Assembly: GCF_037076455.1 (NCBI RefSeq)
Contig: NZ_AP028679.1
Span: 1,193,501-1,257,500, forward strand
Reading direction: 5' to 3'
DNA: 64,000 nucleotides
DNA from: Desulfoferula mesophila
Lineage (GTDB): Bacteria; Desulfobacterota; Desulfarculia; Desulfarculales; Desulfarculaceae
Numbering within the stretch: the stretch's first letter is position 1; each line of letters starts with the position of its first letter. The notes beneath the pieces were generated by a model that was not told the DNA's origin, ran no database searches, and saw nothing but the letters and a program-made list of their open reading frames with translations. Below are positions 8,826 to 18,076 of the stretch, piece by piece. The position numbers and the translations under genes are program-made.

Positions 8826-10741
8826 GCCGCGGCCTCCTTGGGCCGGGCCTGGATGGCTCCGGCCGGGCAGATCTGGGCGCAGACTCCGCAGCCCACGCAC
8901 ACCACCTCGTCCACCACCGTCTTGCCCGTGGCCCGGTCGAACACCAGGCCGGGGCAGCGGAACACCCGGGTGCAGAAGCGGTTGCAGCCGCACTCCTCGC
9001 CCCGGCACAGCTCCGGGTCCACGCTGACTTGCCAGGGATGGCCGCCCCGCTTGTTTTGCACCAGGGCGCAGGCACGGCGGAAGATGAGCACCCTCAGGCC
9101 GCCGCCGCTGCGCAGGGCGTCGTAGAGCGCCTCCTGGGCGGCCTCCAGGTCATAGGGGTCCACCACGGAGTAAGGCAGGTCCAGCCCGGCGCAGACCTGC
9201 TCCACGTCCACCGCGGTGCCCGCCTGGCCCATGGCCGTGGCTCCGGTGCCGGGGTGAGGCTGGAAGCCGGTCATGGCCGTGGCCGAGTTGTCCAACACCA
9301 CCAGCACGTAGTCGCTGTTGTTCCAGCGGGCGTTGACCAGGGCGGGCAGGGCGGCGTGGAAAAAGGTGCTGTCGCCCACCACCGAGATCACCGGCTGGTC
9401 AAAGCCTTGGCCCCTGAGCTTGCCCAGGCCCGAGGCGATGCCCGGCCCCGAGCCCATGCAGTGCACCGCGTTGACCCGCTCGAAGCCGGTGGGCAACACC
9501 CCCATGGTGTAGCAGCCGATGTCCCCGGACACGATGCCCTGGCGGCCGTCGGCGGCCAGGACCTGCTTCATGGACCAGAAGCTGGCCCGGTGGGGGCAGC
9601 CGGGGCAGAAGCCCACCTGGCGCGGGGCCACCAGGGCCTGGGCCTCCCGGGCCCGGGCCAGGTAGTGTGGGTCCACCTCTTGCCAGGGCAGGCCCAGGAT
9701 GTCGGCCAGGGAAGCGGCCACCCGGCTGGGGTTCAGCTCGCCCAGGGGCGGCTTGTGCCCGGTGTCCTGGCCGTAGAAATCCTTGAACCCCAGGCGGCGC
9801 GCCTGCTGGGCGTAGAGGGCCTTGACGTTGCCCTCCAGGTGGGGGTCCACCTCCTCGGCGAAGAGGATCTTGTCGGCCCGCTCCAGGTGGGTGAGGATCA
9901 GCTCTTGGTCCAGGGGCCAGGTGGCTCCCAGGTGCAGGATGCCCACCCGCTCGGCCGCGCCCACCAGGCGGCGGGCCTCGTCGGCGTACAGGCGGCTGGA
10001 GCCGCTGGCGATCACCAAGAGCTGGGGGCGCGAGGGGCCGTCGTAATAATTGACCCCCGCGGCGCTCAATATCTCTCCGGCCCGGGCCAGCTTATCCAGC
10101 ATCACCTGGTGGCGGGGCACCACCGGGATGGTGAACCAGCGTTGGCTGGGGTCCCAGTAGGGCTTGGGCCGGGCCTCGGGCAGGGGGCCGGGAGTCACTC
10201 CGGCCCTGGTGTGACTCAGGCGGGCCAGGCCCCTGAGCACCACCAGGTTGCCGATCTGCTCGCTGAGCTCGAAGGCCAGCTTGGTCAGGCGCAGGCACTC
10301 GGCCGGGGTGGCCGGCTCCAAAAGGGGCAGGCAGGCCAGGCGGGCGATGAAGCGGGCGTCCTGCTCGTTGGTGGAGCTGACCCCCGAGGGGTCGTCGCAG
10401 GTGACCAGGACCAGACCGCCCCGGGAGCCGCTGATGGTCAGGTTGCAGATGAAGTCCTGGGCCACGTTGACCCCGTTCTGCTTCATGGAGGCCATGCCCC
10501 GGAGCCCGGCGTAGCTGGCCGCCGCGGCGCTCTCCAAGGCCACCTTTTCGTTGGTGGACCACTCCACGTAGATGCCCGCCGAGGCCGCCGAGTCGGCCAG
10601 GGTCTGCAAAATTTCGCTGCTGGGGTTACCCGGATAGGCGGCGGCCAGCGACACTCCGGCCTCCAAGGCCCCCCGGGCGATGGCCTCGTTGCCCTGCATG
10701 AGCACCTTTTGGCCGGGGGTCAGCTTGCTGATGTCAGCCAT
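8822..10741 (-). CDS. iorA: Indolepyruvate:ferredoxin oxidoreductase alpha subunit
   Basis: A 639-residue thiamine-diphosphate and iron-sulfur enzyme subunit. An N-terminal pyrimidine-binding domain (SLAAAYPGNPSSEIL, then EKVALESAAAASYAGLR) is followed by the TPP-binding domain (FCPGCPHRASF, GDIGCYTMG, GDSTFFHAALPALVNARWNN, LDNSATAMTGFQPHPG). A C-terminal ferredoxin-like domain follows: one cluster motif is irregular (C-x4-C-x-C-x3-C in CRGEECGCNRFC) and the second is canonical, CVGCGVCAQICP. It forms the catalytic unit with IorB, and its first 8 bases overlap the upstream FrhB-like gene. Role: amino-acid fermentation or assimilation through aryl-CoA. Confidence 0.95.
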   Translation of the reverse strand: MADISKLTPGQKVLMQGNEAIARGALEAGVSLAAAYPGNPSSEILQTLADSAASAGIYVEWSTNEKVALESAAAASYAGLRGMASMKQNGVNVAQDFICNLTISGSRGGLVLVTCDDPSGVSSTNEQDARFIARLACLPLLEPATPAECLRLTKLAFELSEQIGNLVVLRGLARLSHTRAGVTPGPLPEARPKPYWDPSQRWFTIPVVPRHQVMLDKLARAGEILSAAGVNYYDGPSRPQLLVIASGSSRLYADEARRLVGAAERVGILHLGATWPLDQELILTHLERADKILFAEEVDPHLEGNVKALYAQQARRLGFKDFYGQDTGHKPPLGELNPSRVAASLADILGLPWQEVDPHYLARAREAQALVAPRQVGFCPGCPHRASFWSMKQVLAADGRQGIVSGDIGCYTMGVLPTGFERVNAVHCMGSGPGIASGLGKLRGQGFDQPVISVVGDSTFFHAALPALVNARWNNSDYVLVVLDNSATAMTGFQPHPGTGATAMGQAGTAVDVEQVCAGLDLPYSVVDPYDLEAAQEALYDALRSGGGLRVLIFRRACALVQNKRGGHPWQVSVDPELCRGEECGCNRFCTRVFRCPGLVFDRATGKTVVDEVVCVGCGVCAQICPAGAIQARPKEAAA

Positions 10742-11783
10742 GGCGGCGCTCCTCGCTCCAGGCGGCGGCGCGCTTGCGCTTGGCCGCGGCCGCCTGGTTC
10801 AGATGCTCCAACGAGGCGGGGTCGGCCGGTTCCAGCTCCAATAGGCCCTTGCCGGCGGCCAACTCCAGGAGCCCGGTCCCGGCGTGGGTGCGGGACAGGA
10901 TGGTGTTCCAGCCCGGCTTGCCCTCGCAGGCCCCCACGCTCAGGTCCGCCCCCTCGCTGGTCAAGTCGCCGCACCCGGCGCAGCCGGGGTAGCTCAGGGC
11001 CCGCACCTCTTCCAGGGGGATTTCGTGATACCCCCCGTTGCCCCAGACCTGGAAGACGCCCGCCGGAGGGGGCGGGAAGTCGGCCCGGTCCAGGGGAGGG
11101 CGCACCCCGTGGCGGGCCAGCAGGTCGCGCAGGCCCCGCCAGGGCAGGTTCATGGTGCAGAAAAGGCCGATCACCAGATGGAGGCGTTCAGCGGCCGGGT
11201 TGGGCCGGGGCGCGGCCCGCATGGCCGAGATCGCCTGCACCTGGCAGGGCAGGCCCACCACGGCCAGGGGGTGGGAGGCGTCCTCTTCCAAGGCCTGGTT
11301 GAGGCGGCCCAAGGCCCCGCCACCCGCGTAGACCGAGCCCGCCGCGCCCAAAACCCCGACCCGTTCGCTGGCCCGGATGCCCTGGGGGGCGCCCCGGAGG
11401 CCGGCGGCGGTGACCACCGCCTCGCCTACCATGGACTGCTCCAGGGCCAGGGCCAGCAGTTCGCTGACCACCCCGCCGTATTGCGCCCGGCCCTCCAGGT
11501 CGGGGGCGGTGGCCCGGCCCTGCCAGGCCCCCAGCACCGGCCCCAGGGTCCCCTGGCTTTCGCCCAGGGCGTCCCGTTGGGCCACGGGGCAAAAACTGTA
11601 GCACCGGCCGCTGGTTAGCCCGCAGGCATCCGGAGCGGCCACCTGGCCGTCCATGAAAATGAGGTGGGGGCAAAGGCCCAGGCAGGCCCCGCAGGCCACG
11701 CACAGGCCGGGCTCGATGACCTCGGCCAGCAGGCGCCCGAGCGCGGCGGGCTGGGGGGCGGGTGAAGCGACGGGTCGGACCAT
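10734..11783 (-). CDS. FrhB/FdhB-like iron-sulfur flavoprotein (coenzyme F420 hydrogenase beta family)
   Basis: A 349-residue protein with an N-terminal ferredoxin cluster motif CVACGACLGLCPHLIF, a further GRCYSFCP, then the FrhB/FdhB flavin domain: AQYGGVVSELLALALE, GSVYAGGGALGRLNQAL, VVGLPCQVQAISAMR, GLFCTMNLPWRGLRDLL. A later Cys cluster reads YPGCAGCGDLTSEGADLSVG. The family passes electrons between FeS clusters, FAD and F420, ferredoxin or other carriers. Start ATG 11783 is preceded by GGGGAG at 7 bases; the longer frame to 11849 has no ribosome site. It is the first gene of the iorAB operon and overlaps iorA by 8 bases, so I infer it is a redox partner of IorAB. Confidence 0.85.
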   Translation of the reverse strand: MVRPVASPAPQPAALGRLLAEVIEPGLCVACGACLGLCPHLIFMDGQVAAPDACGLTSGRCYSFCPVAQRDALGESQGTLGPVLGAWQGRATAPDLEGRAQYGGVVSELLALALEQSMVGEAVVTAAGLRGAPQGIRASERVGVLGAAGSVYAGGGALGRLNQALEEDASHPLAVVGLPCQVQAISAMRAAPRPNPAAERLHLVIGLFCTMNLPWRGLRDLLARHGVRPPLDRADFPPPPAGVFQVWGNGGYHEIPLEEVRALSYPGCAGCGDLTSEGADLSVGACEGKPGWNTILSRTHAGTGLLELAAGKGLLELEPADPASLEHLNQAAAAKRKRAAAWSEERRHG

Positions 11784-11876
11784 GGTCAGCCTCCCCTGGA
11801 GGTGATAGAATCCGCTCTCACCAATAGCAGGGCCGTGACCAAAAAGCAACGCCCCGCATTTGACGGTTATTAGCTA

Positions 11877-11904
11877 TTGCGTAGCGAATTTTTTACCATA
11901 TAAT
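11877..11904 (+). promoter_or_regulatory. Sigma-70 promoter upstream of tRNA-Gly
   Basis: TTGCGT (11877-11882), a 16-base spacer and a perfect TATAAT (11899-11904), about 100 bases before the tRNA, in an AT-rich island between divergent genes. Confidence 0.55.
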
Positions 11905-12010
11905 ATGTCACAACCGGCTCTTAGGAGTCGGCGGCTTTCAGAGGAAGGCGGCCTGGGGCGCCGGGTCCTTTAGAGAGGACGTGGCGGCGGGGTGCCTTCT
12001 TCTGGGATGA

Positions 12011-12086
12011 GCGGGCATAACTCAGTTGGTAGAGTACGAGCTTCCCAAGCTTGAAGTCGCGGGTTCGAGCCCCGTTGCCCGCTCCA
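12011..12086 (+). tRNA. tRNA-Gly (anticodon CCC)
   Basis: The cloverleaf is complete. The acceptor stem pairs GCGGGCA (12011-12017) with TGCCCGC (12076-12082). The D-arm is ACTC...GAGT, the anticodon loop TTCCCAA has CCC at 12044-12046, and the T-arm loop is TTCGAGC. Discriminator T and an encoded CCA close it (12084-12086). It decodes GGG. Confidence 0.95.
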
Positions 12087-12353
12087 CTTTGACCTAGCCG
12101 AACCATTCCCGGCTTAAGGGCCGCGGCTGGGCCGCGCGACCCAGGGCTGGGTTGTCCCTTTTTGAGGGGGTTTCCCGGCGCCGTCCTCCGGCGCGGGGGA
12201 GCTTGCTTCGATTAGTGGACCTGATCCAATCTGGCCGGCTTTTCCGGGCCACCGCGATGCGCGGACAGATTTGACGTGGTCCACGGCCTCGGGCGCACCC
12301 CGGGGTCCGGGGTGGCGGCTATTGCGGTTCGTCACCCTGGGGGAGGAAAACGC
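12087..12353 (+). other. Leader of the rimP-nusA-infB operon
   Basis: No gene is evident between the tRNA and rimP. The stretch is GC-rich, with possible hairpins (CCCAGGGCTGGG near 12150, then CCCTTTTT; GCGCCG / CGGCGC near 12179-12194). I see no convincing promoter; the operon may be read from the tRNA promoter or from an unrecognised one. Confidence 0.4.
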
Positions 12354-12830
12354 TTGGAGCCCACGGCACCGGCCAGCGACATGGAAAAGCGCCTCGGCGA
12401 ATTGTTGGAGCCGGTGGTGCGTTCCGAGGGCCTGGTGCTGGTGGAGCTTTCCTGGCGGCGCGAGCGCGGCGGCCAGGTGCTGCGCCTTTGCGTGGATCGG
12501 CCCCAGGGAGGGGTGAGCCTGATCGAGTGCACCGAGCTTAGCCGCCAGGTGAGCGACCTGTTGGACGTGGAGGAACCCATCGAGGTTCCCTACAGCCTGG
12601 AGGTCAGTTCGCCGGGGCTCAACCGCAAGCTCAAGGACCCCCGCGAGTTCGACCTGTTCGCGGGAAGGCCCGCCCGCCTGGTGGTCAGCCCCCCGGAGGG
12701 CGGTACTCAGGTCGTCCAGGGGGTGCTCAAGGGCACCATGGGCCAGGACGTGTTGATCGAGGTGAAGGGCAAGGTAAAGGCCCTGCCCGTGGCCCAGGTG
12801 GCCAAGGCCAAGTTGGACCTTGATTTTTAG
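12354..12830 (+). CDS. rimP: Ribosome maturation factor RimP
   Basis: A 158-residue protein needed for maturation of the 30S subunit. The N-terminal alpha/beta domain (LVLVELSWRRERGGQVLRLCVDRP) and the signature YSLEVSSPGLNRKLKDPREFDLFAGRP are clear, followed by a C-terminal SH3-like domain. I favour a TTG start at 12354 because GGGAGGA lies seven bases upstream; ATG 12381 (MEKRLGELL) is the alternative and matches the usual N-terminus equally well. It heads the conserved nusA-infB operon. Confidence 0.9.
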   Translation: MEPTAPASDMEKRLGELLEPVVRSEGLVLVELSWRRERGGQVLRLCVDRPQGGVSLIECTELSRQVSDLLDVEEPIEVPYSLEVSSPGLNRKLKDPREFDLFAGRPARLVVSPPEGGTQVVQGVLKGTMGQDVLIEVKGKVKALPVAQVAKAKLDLDF

Positions 12831-12878
12831 GGGGGCGCCGAGCGGCGCCGCCCATGCTCTTAGGTTGGGGAGAACCCA

Positions 12879-14396
12879 ATGAGTGAACTTAAACGGATGA
12901 TCGACCAGGTTTCGCGGGAAAAAGGCCTGGACCGCGAAATTCTCATCAACACCTTGGAAGAAGCCATGCGTTCGGCCGCGCGCCGCAAGCTGGGCTCCAA
13001 GGTGGAGGTGGACGTCGCCTACAACGACGACACCGGCGAGGTGGAGGTGTTCGAGTTCAAGGAAGTGGTTAACGAGGTGGACGACCCCGAGACCCAGATT
13101 TCCTTGGAGCACGGCCATCGCCTGGACCCCGACTGCGAGGTGGGCGACGAGCTGGGTGTGAAGGTGGACACCGCCGACTTCGGGCGCATCGCCGCCCAGA
13201 GCGCCAAGCAGGTCATCATCCAGCGCATGAAGGACGCCGAGCGCGATATCATCTTCGAGGACTTCAAGGACCGCAAGAGCGAGATCATCAACGGCATCGT
13301 GCAGCGCTTCGACAAGGGATCGATCATCGTGAACCTGGGCCGCACCGAGGCGGTGGTGCCTCCCCGGGAGCAGGTGCCCCGCGAGGGCTACCGCCCCGGC
13401 GACCGGGTACGGGCCTACGTGCTGGACGTCAAGCGCATCTCCCGCGGTCCCCAGATCGTCTTGAGCCGCACCCATCCGGGCTTCATCGAGGCCCTGTTCG
13501 AGTTGGAGGTGCCCGAGATCGCCGAGGGCATCGTGACCATCGAGGGCGTGGCCCGCGAGGCGGGCAGCCGCACCAAGCTGGGCGTGGCCAGCAACGACCG
13601 CGACGTGGACCCGGTGGGAGCCTGCGTGGGCATGAAGGGCAGCCGGGTGCAAGCGGTGGTGCAAGAGCTTAGGGGCGAGAAGATCGACATCATCGCCTGG
13701 GACCAGGACCCGGCCCGCTACGTGGTCAACGCCCTGGCCCCGGCCGAGATCAGCCGGGTGGTGGTGGACGAGGCCAACCAGACCATGGAGGTCATCGTGG
13801 CCGACGAGATGCTCAGCCTGGCCATCGGCCGCCGCGGGCAAAACGTGCGCCTGGCCTCCAAGCTCACCGGCTGGAAGATCGACGTGAAGAGCGAGACCCG
13901 CTACGGCGAGTCCCTGCGCGACGGCTATCGTTCGCTGCTGGACGTGGTGGGCGTCTCCGACGTGGGGGCCGACACCCTCTACCAGGCGGGCTACGGCTCG
14001 GCCGAGGCCCTGGCCGAGGCCGACCCCGAGGAACTGGCCGCCCTGCCGGACATCACCCCCGAGCGGGCCGCCGAACTCATCGCCGACGCCCAGCGTTATC
14101 TGCAGGAAGCCCCTCTGCGGGCCGCCGCCTCCGCCGCGGCTCCCACGGAGGAGACCGGCGCCTTGGCCGCGGTGCGCGAGGCCTGGAACGAGCTGGCCGG
14201 GCAGGCCAGCGGCGAAGACCAGCCCCTGGTGGAGGCCGAGACGGCTCTCGAAGAGGAGGCCGAGACGGCTCTCGAAGAGGAGGCCGAGACGGCTCTCGAA
14301 GAGGAGGCCGAGGCGGCCCCCGAAGAGGAGCCCGTAGCGGCTCCCGAAGAGGAGCCCGAGCCCGACCAGGCCCCAGAGTTGGAACGCAAAGAATAG
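12879..14396 (+). CDS. nusA: Transcription termination/antitermination protein NusA
   Basis: A 505-residue RNA polymerase-associated factor. Order of domains: N-terminal RNAP-binding domain (about 1-125), S1 domain, KH1 and KH2 (DPVGACVGMKGSRVQAVVQEL; LSLAIGRRGQNVRLASKLTGWKIDV). A C-terminal helix-hairpin-helix-like segment follows (LYQAGYGSAEALAEADPEELAALP). The last about 60 residues are an acidic, low-complexity tail made of eight-residue repeats (EAETALEE) that the family does not require. It controls pausing, rho-dependent termination and antitermination. Confidence 0.96.
   Translation: MSELKRMIDQVSREKGLDREILINTLEEAMRSAARRKLGSKVEVDVAYNDDTGEVEVFEFKEVVNEVDDPETQISLEHGHRLDPDCEVGDELGVKVDTADFGRIAAQSAKQVIIQRMKDAERDIIFEDFKDRKSEIINGIVQRFDKGSIIVNLGRTEAVVPPREQVPREGYRPGDRVRAYVLDVKRISRGPQIVLSRTHPGFIEALFELEVPEIAEGIVTIEGVAREAGSRTKLGVASNDRDVDPVGACVGMKGSRVQAVVQELRGEKIDIIAWDQDPARYVVNALAPAEISRVVVDEANQTMEVIVADEMLSLAIGRRGQNVRLASKLTGWKIDVKSETRYGESLRDGYRSLLDVVGVSDVGADTLYQAGYGSAEALAEADPEELAALPDITPERAAELIADAQRYLQEAPLRAAASAAAPTEETGALAAVREAWNELAGQASGEDQPLVEAETALEEEAETALEEEAETALEEEAEAAPEEEPVAAPEEEPEPDQAPELERKE
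14232..14351 (+). repeat. 24-bp tandem repeat inside nusA
   Basis: Three identical 24-base units begin at 14232, 14256 and 14280 (GAGGCCGAGACGG then CTCTCGAAGAG). Two diverged units follow at 14304 and 14328. Each encodes one EAETALEE-type octapeptide. In-frame, so copy-number change would only lengthen or shorten the acidic tail. Confidence 0.9.
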
Positions 14397-14513
14397 GCCG
14401 CCCGAGAGGACAGGCCGACTCGCCCCCAATGGGGGGCTGCATAGGCCGCCAAGGGGCGGCCCCGGAAGCCGGAAATGAGCGGCTCCGCCCAGGAGAGACC
14501 GAGGAGATAATTG

Positions 14514-17387
14514 ATGGCCAAAATGCGGGTATACGAGCTGGCCAAAGAGCTCAAGATCGATAACCGCGATTTGATTCGACAGCTTATCGAAATGGGCCTG
14601 GACGTGCGCAACCACATGAGCGCCCTCTCGCCGGAGGACGCCCAGATGGTGCGCGACAAGTTGAAGGCCGAGCGCAACGAAGTGGTGGAGGAAAAACGGG
14701 TCACCACCCAGGTTATCCGCCGCCGCCGCAAAAAGGTGGATACCGCCGAGGAAGCCGCCGCCCCGGAGGCGGAGGAGCTTTCCCCGGAGGAGACGGCCGA
14801 GCTCGAAGAGCCCGAGACTCTCCCCACCGACGAAGCCCCGGCCCAGCCGGAGCCCGCCGCCGAAGTCCAGGTGTCCGCCGAGTCCGAACCCGCGCCCACG
14901 GCCGAGGCCGCCGCTCCCGCGGAGCCGGAGCCCGCTCCCGGGCCCAAGGCCGAGGCTCGGATAGAACCCGAACCGGAGCCCGAGCCGGAGCCTGAGCCTG
15001 AGCCAAAACCGGAGCCCGAGCCGGAACCAGAACCGGAGCCCGCGCCCGCGCCCAAGCCGGAACCTAAACCCACGCCGGAGCCGGAGCCTGCCCCCGCGCC
15101 CCAAAAGGAGCCCACGTCAGTGGCGGAAGCCAAACCCGTGCCCGAGCCGGAACCCGAGCCCGAGCCCAAGCCCCAGAAGGCGGCGGCGGAGCCCAAGGAG
15201 ACGCCGGAGCGTCCCAAGCCTCAAAAGGCCAAACCGGTCCGCCCCAAGCGCGCCGTGGAGGACGCCCCGGCCCGTATCATCAGCAAGCCCACCACGCCGG
15301 TGCCCCCCATGGGGGATCGTTGGCGCGAAGACAGCCGGCCCGCCCCTCCGGCGGCCCGCAGGGGGCCACGCCCCGTACCCCCCAGCGCGCCGCCCGTGGG
15401 CGAAGTGCCCCCGCCGGACAAGTCCGACGGGCGCCCCAGCCGCCGCCGCAAGAAGGGCAAGAAGGGCACCCAGGTTCCCAGCGACGACGTGCTGATGCGC
15501 AAGGCGGGCAGCAAGCGCAAGGAGATTCTGGACCGCGACGCCCTCTACGGCGGGCGCCCCTCCCGGGGACGCCGCCGGGGTGGCGGCACGGTCAAGAAAT
15601 CGCTCAAGACCGAGCTGACCACGCCCAAGGCCATCAAGCGCCGCGTCAAGGTCACCGAAGCCATCACCGTGGGCGATCTGGCCAAGCGCATGGGCGTCAA
15701 GGCCGCCGAGGTGGTGGGACGCATGATGAAGATGGGCATGATGGTGACCCTCAACCAGTCCCTGGACACCGACGACGCCGGTATCGTGGCCTCCGAGTTC
15801 GGTTTCGAGATCGAACGGGTGGGCTTCGAGGAAGAAGGGCTGCTGGCCGCTCATGAGGACAGCCCCGAAGAGATGGAGACCCGTCCCCCGGTGGTGACTA
15901 TCATGGGCCACGTGGACCACGGCAAGACCTCGCTACTCGACAGCATCCGTCACGCCGACGTGGTAAGCGGCGAGGCCGGCGGCATCACCCAGCACATCGG
16001 CGCCTACGACGTGCACCTGCCCAATGGCGGCCAGGTGGTGTTCCTGGACACCCCGGGCCACGAGGCCTTCACCCAGATGCGGGCCCGCGGCTCCCAGGTC
16101 ACCGACGTGGTGGTTCTGGTGGTGGCGGCCGACGACGGCATCATGGAGCAGACCAAGGAGGCCATCAGCCACAGCAAGGCGGCCGGGGTGCCCATCGTGG
16201 TGGCCATCAACAAGATCGACAAGCCCGGAGCCGACCCCGAGCGGGTGCGCCGGGAGCTTTCCGAGCGCGGCCTGGTTTCCGAGAGCTGGGGTGGCGACAC
16301 CATCACCGTGGAGGTCTCGGCCAAGACCGGCCAGGGCGTCGAAGAGCTGCTGGAGATGCTCCAGTTGCAGTCCGAGGTGTTGGAGCTGACCGCCAACCCC
16401 AACAAGCCGGCTCGCGGCCACGTGCTGGAGGCGCGCCTGGACAAGGGGCGCGGCCCGGTGGGCACCGTGCTGGTGCAGGAGGGCACTCTCAAGGCGGGCG
16501 ACAGCTTCGTCTGCGGCACCTTCGCGGGCAAGGTTCGCTCCATGCTCGACGACCGCGGCAAGCCGGTGGATTTGGCCGGCCCCTCCATCCCGGTGGAGGT
16601 GCAGGGCTTCGGCGGCGTGCCCGAGGCGGGAGACGAGTTCTCCGTGGTCGATAGCGAGAAGGTGGCGCGGCAAATCGCCGATCACCGGGCCATGAAGAAG
16701 CGCGAAGCCGAGCTGTCGGCCAAGACCAAGACCTCCCTCGAGGGCTTCTTCGAGAAGATGGCCGAGGGCGAGGTGCAGGAGCTCAAGCTGGTGGTCAAGG
16801 CCGACGTGCAAGGTTCGGTGGAGGCCCTGGTGGAGGCCCTGGGCAAGCTGGGCAACGACCAGGTCAAGGTCAACGTGATTCACGCGGCCACCGGTGCCAT
16901 CAACGAGTCGGACGTGATGCTGGCCAGCACCAGCGACGCCATCGTCATCGGCTTCAACGTGCGCCCCATGGGCAAGGTGAGCGAGACCGCCGAGGCCGAG
17001 CGGGTGGACATCCGCACCTACGAGGTGATCTACCAGGTCCTGGACGAGGTGACCGCCGCCCTCACCGGCATGCTGGCCCCCGAGTTCAAGGAGGAGGTTA
17101 TCGGCCGGGTGGAGGTGCGCGACACCTTCGGCGTGCCCAAGGTGGGCACCGTGGCCGGCAGCTACGTCACCGAGGGCCACGTGGAGCGCGGGGCGCATGT
17201 GCGCCTGCTGCGCGAAGGCGTGGTCATCGCCAACACCAAGGTGTCCTCGCTGAGACGCTTCAAGGACGACGTCAAGGAAGTGGCCCAGGGCTTCGAGTGC
17301 GGCGTGGGCCTGGAGAACTACAACGACATCAAGGTGGGCGACGAGATCGAGTTCTACGTGATCCACGAGGTGGCCGCGGAGCTGTAG
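14514..17387 (+). CDS. infB: Translation initiation factor IF-2
   Basis: A 957-residue GTPase that delivers fMet-tRNA to the 30S subunit. The N-terminal IF2N domain ([21 protein letters not shown]) is followed by a long linker of roughly 300 residues rich in Pro-Glu/Pro-Lys repeats (about 14950-15190), and a second IF2N-like helix ([20 protein letters not shown]). The G domain has GHVDHGKTS (G1), DTPGHEAF (G3) and NKID (G4). Domains II to IV run to the C-terminus. Start ATG 14514 follows GAGGAG at seven bases; TTG 14511 is a less likely alternative. Confidence 0.97.
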   Translation: MAKMRVYELAKELKIDNRDLIRQLIEMGLDVRNHMSALSPEDAQMVRDKLKAERNEVVEEKRVTTQVIRRRRKKVDTAEEAAAPEAEELSPEETAELEEPETLPTDEAPAQPEPAAEVQVSAESEPAPTAEAAAPAEPEPAPGPKAEARIEPEPEPEPEPEPEPKPEPEPEPEPEPAPAPKPEPKPTPEPEPAPAPQKEPTSVAEAKPVPEPEPEPEPKPQKAAAEPKETPERPKPQKAKPVRPKRAVEDAPARIISKPTTPVPPMGDRWREDSRPAPPAARRGPRPVPPSAPPVGEVPPPDKSDGRPSRRRKKGKKGTQVPSDDVLMRKAGSKRKEILDRDALYGGRPSRGRRRGGGTVKKSLKTELTTPKAIKRRVKVTEAITVGDLAKRMGVKAAEVVGRMMKMGMMVTLNQSLDTDDAGIVASEFGFEIERVGFEEEGLLAAHEDSPEEMETRPPVVTIMGHVDHGKTSLLDSIRHADVVSGEAGGITQHIGAYDVHLPNGGQVVFLDTPGHEAFTQMRARGSQVTDVVVLVVAADDGIMEQTKEAISHSKAAGVPIVVAINKIDKPGADPERVRRELSERGLVSESWGGDTITVEVSAKTGQGVEELLEMLQLQSEVLELTANPNKPARGHVLEARLDKGRGPVGTVLVQEGTLKAGDSFVCGTFAGKVRSMLDDRGKPVDLAGPSIPVEVQGFGGVPEAGDEFSVVDSEKVARQIADHRAMKKREAELSAKTKTSLEGFFEKMAEGEVQELKLVVKADVQGSVEALVEALGKLGNDQVKVNVIHAATGAINESDVMLASTSDAIVIGFNVRPMGKVSETAEAERVDIRTYEVIYQVLDEVTAALTGMLAPEFKEEVIGRVEVRDTFGVPKVGTVAGSYVTEGHVERGAHVRLLREGVVIANTKVSSLRRFKDDVKEVAQGFECGVGLENYNDIKVGDEIEFYVIHEVAAEL

Positions 17388-17720
17388 GTGGTCGTGGGCG
17401 CCATGACCATAACCCTGCACCTGGGCCAGGGCGGCAGCCTCAAGGCCAAGCGCAAGGTGGTGCGCAGCCTAACCGATAGGGTGCGCGCCCGCTTCAACGC
17501 GGCCGCCGCCGAGGTCGGGGCCCAGGATCTGTGGCAGCGCATCGAACTGGGTTTCACGGTGTGCGGCAACGAGAGCGCCCACGTGGACAACCAGCTCGAC
17601 TCCATACGCCGCTTCGTGGAACGCATGGCCTTGGCCGAAGTCACCGACGTGCGCCGGGAGCTTATCAACCTCAAGGAGATGACGTGGGCACCCGCCGCAC
17701 AAAACGACTGGGCAATCTGA
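17388..17720 (+). CDS. YlxP-like protein (DUF503)
   Basis: A 110-residue protein matching the DUF503/YlxP family: ITLHLGQGGSLKAKRKVVRSL then ARFNAAAAEVG, and a conserved second half with DNQLDSIRRFVER. YlxP is a small RNA- or ribosome-associated protein found beside infB and rbfA in many bacteria; its role is unsettled. It starts with GTG immediately after the infB stop codon and its 3' end overlaps rbfA by 37 bases, so translation is coupled. Confidence 0.85.
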   Translation: MVVGAMTITLHLGQGGSLKAKRKVVRSLTDRVRARFNAAAAEVGAQDLWQRIELGFTVCGNESAHVDNQLDSIRRFVERMALAEVTDVRRELINLKEMTWAPAAQNDWAI

Positions 17721-18076
17721 TCCTGGCCGAGCTGGGCGCCCTGATGGCCCGCCGGGTGAAGGACCCCCGGGTGGCGGCGGTGAACCTGACCGCGGTGGAC
17801 GTGGCCCCGGACCTGAGCCAGGCCAAGGTCTTTTTCAGCGTGTTGGACCCCGCCAAGAGCGGCGAGGCCCTGGCCGGGCTCAACGCGGCCGCCGGGTTTT
17901 TGCGCCGGGAGCTGGCCGCCACCCTGCGGCTCAAGACCATGCCCCGCCTGGTGCCGGTGTACGACGACTCGCTCATCAAGGGGGCCCATCTGGACCAGGT
18001 GATACGCCAAGCCCGGGCCCAGGACGAAGCCAACGCCCAGGCCCGGGACGAGGACGAGCCCGAGGAGGCGACCTAG
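17684..18076 (+). CDS. rbfA: 30S ribosome-binding factor RbfA
   Basis: A 130-residue KH-type protein of 16S rRNA maturation. Recognisable blocks are RRTKRLGNLILAELGALM, DPRVAAVNLTAVDVAPDLSQAKVFF and LRLKTMPRLVPVYDDSL. The GTG start at 17684 lies five bases after AAGGAG, within the end of the ylxP gene; the longer open frame to 17531 is out-of-frame ylxP. The last about 20 residues are an acidic extension. Confidence 0.9.
   Translation: MGTRRTKRLGNLILAELGALMARRVKDPRVAAVNLTAVDVAPDLSQAKVFFSVLDPAKSGEALAGLNAAAGFLRRELAATLRLKTMPRLVPVYDDSLIKGAHLDQVIRQARAQDEANAQARDEDEPEEAT

Noticed and set aside
9029-11302. A 757-codon + strand frame opposite iorA and the FrhB-like gene
   Set aside because: Antisense shadow with no family motif; the minus-strand proteins carry clear catalytic signatures.
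14232-14351. Tandem repeats as a CRISPR array
   Set aside because: Units are contiguous without spacers and lie in frame inside nusA.
12114-15104. A 996-codon open frame on the - strand across rimP, nusA and infB
   Set aside because: It is the antisense of conserved genes; its Gly/Leu/Arg repeats only mirror the Pro-Glu linker codons of infB.
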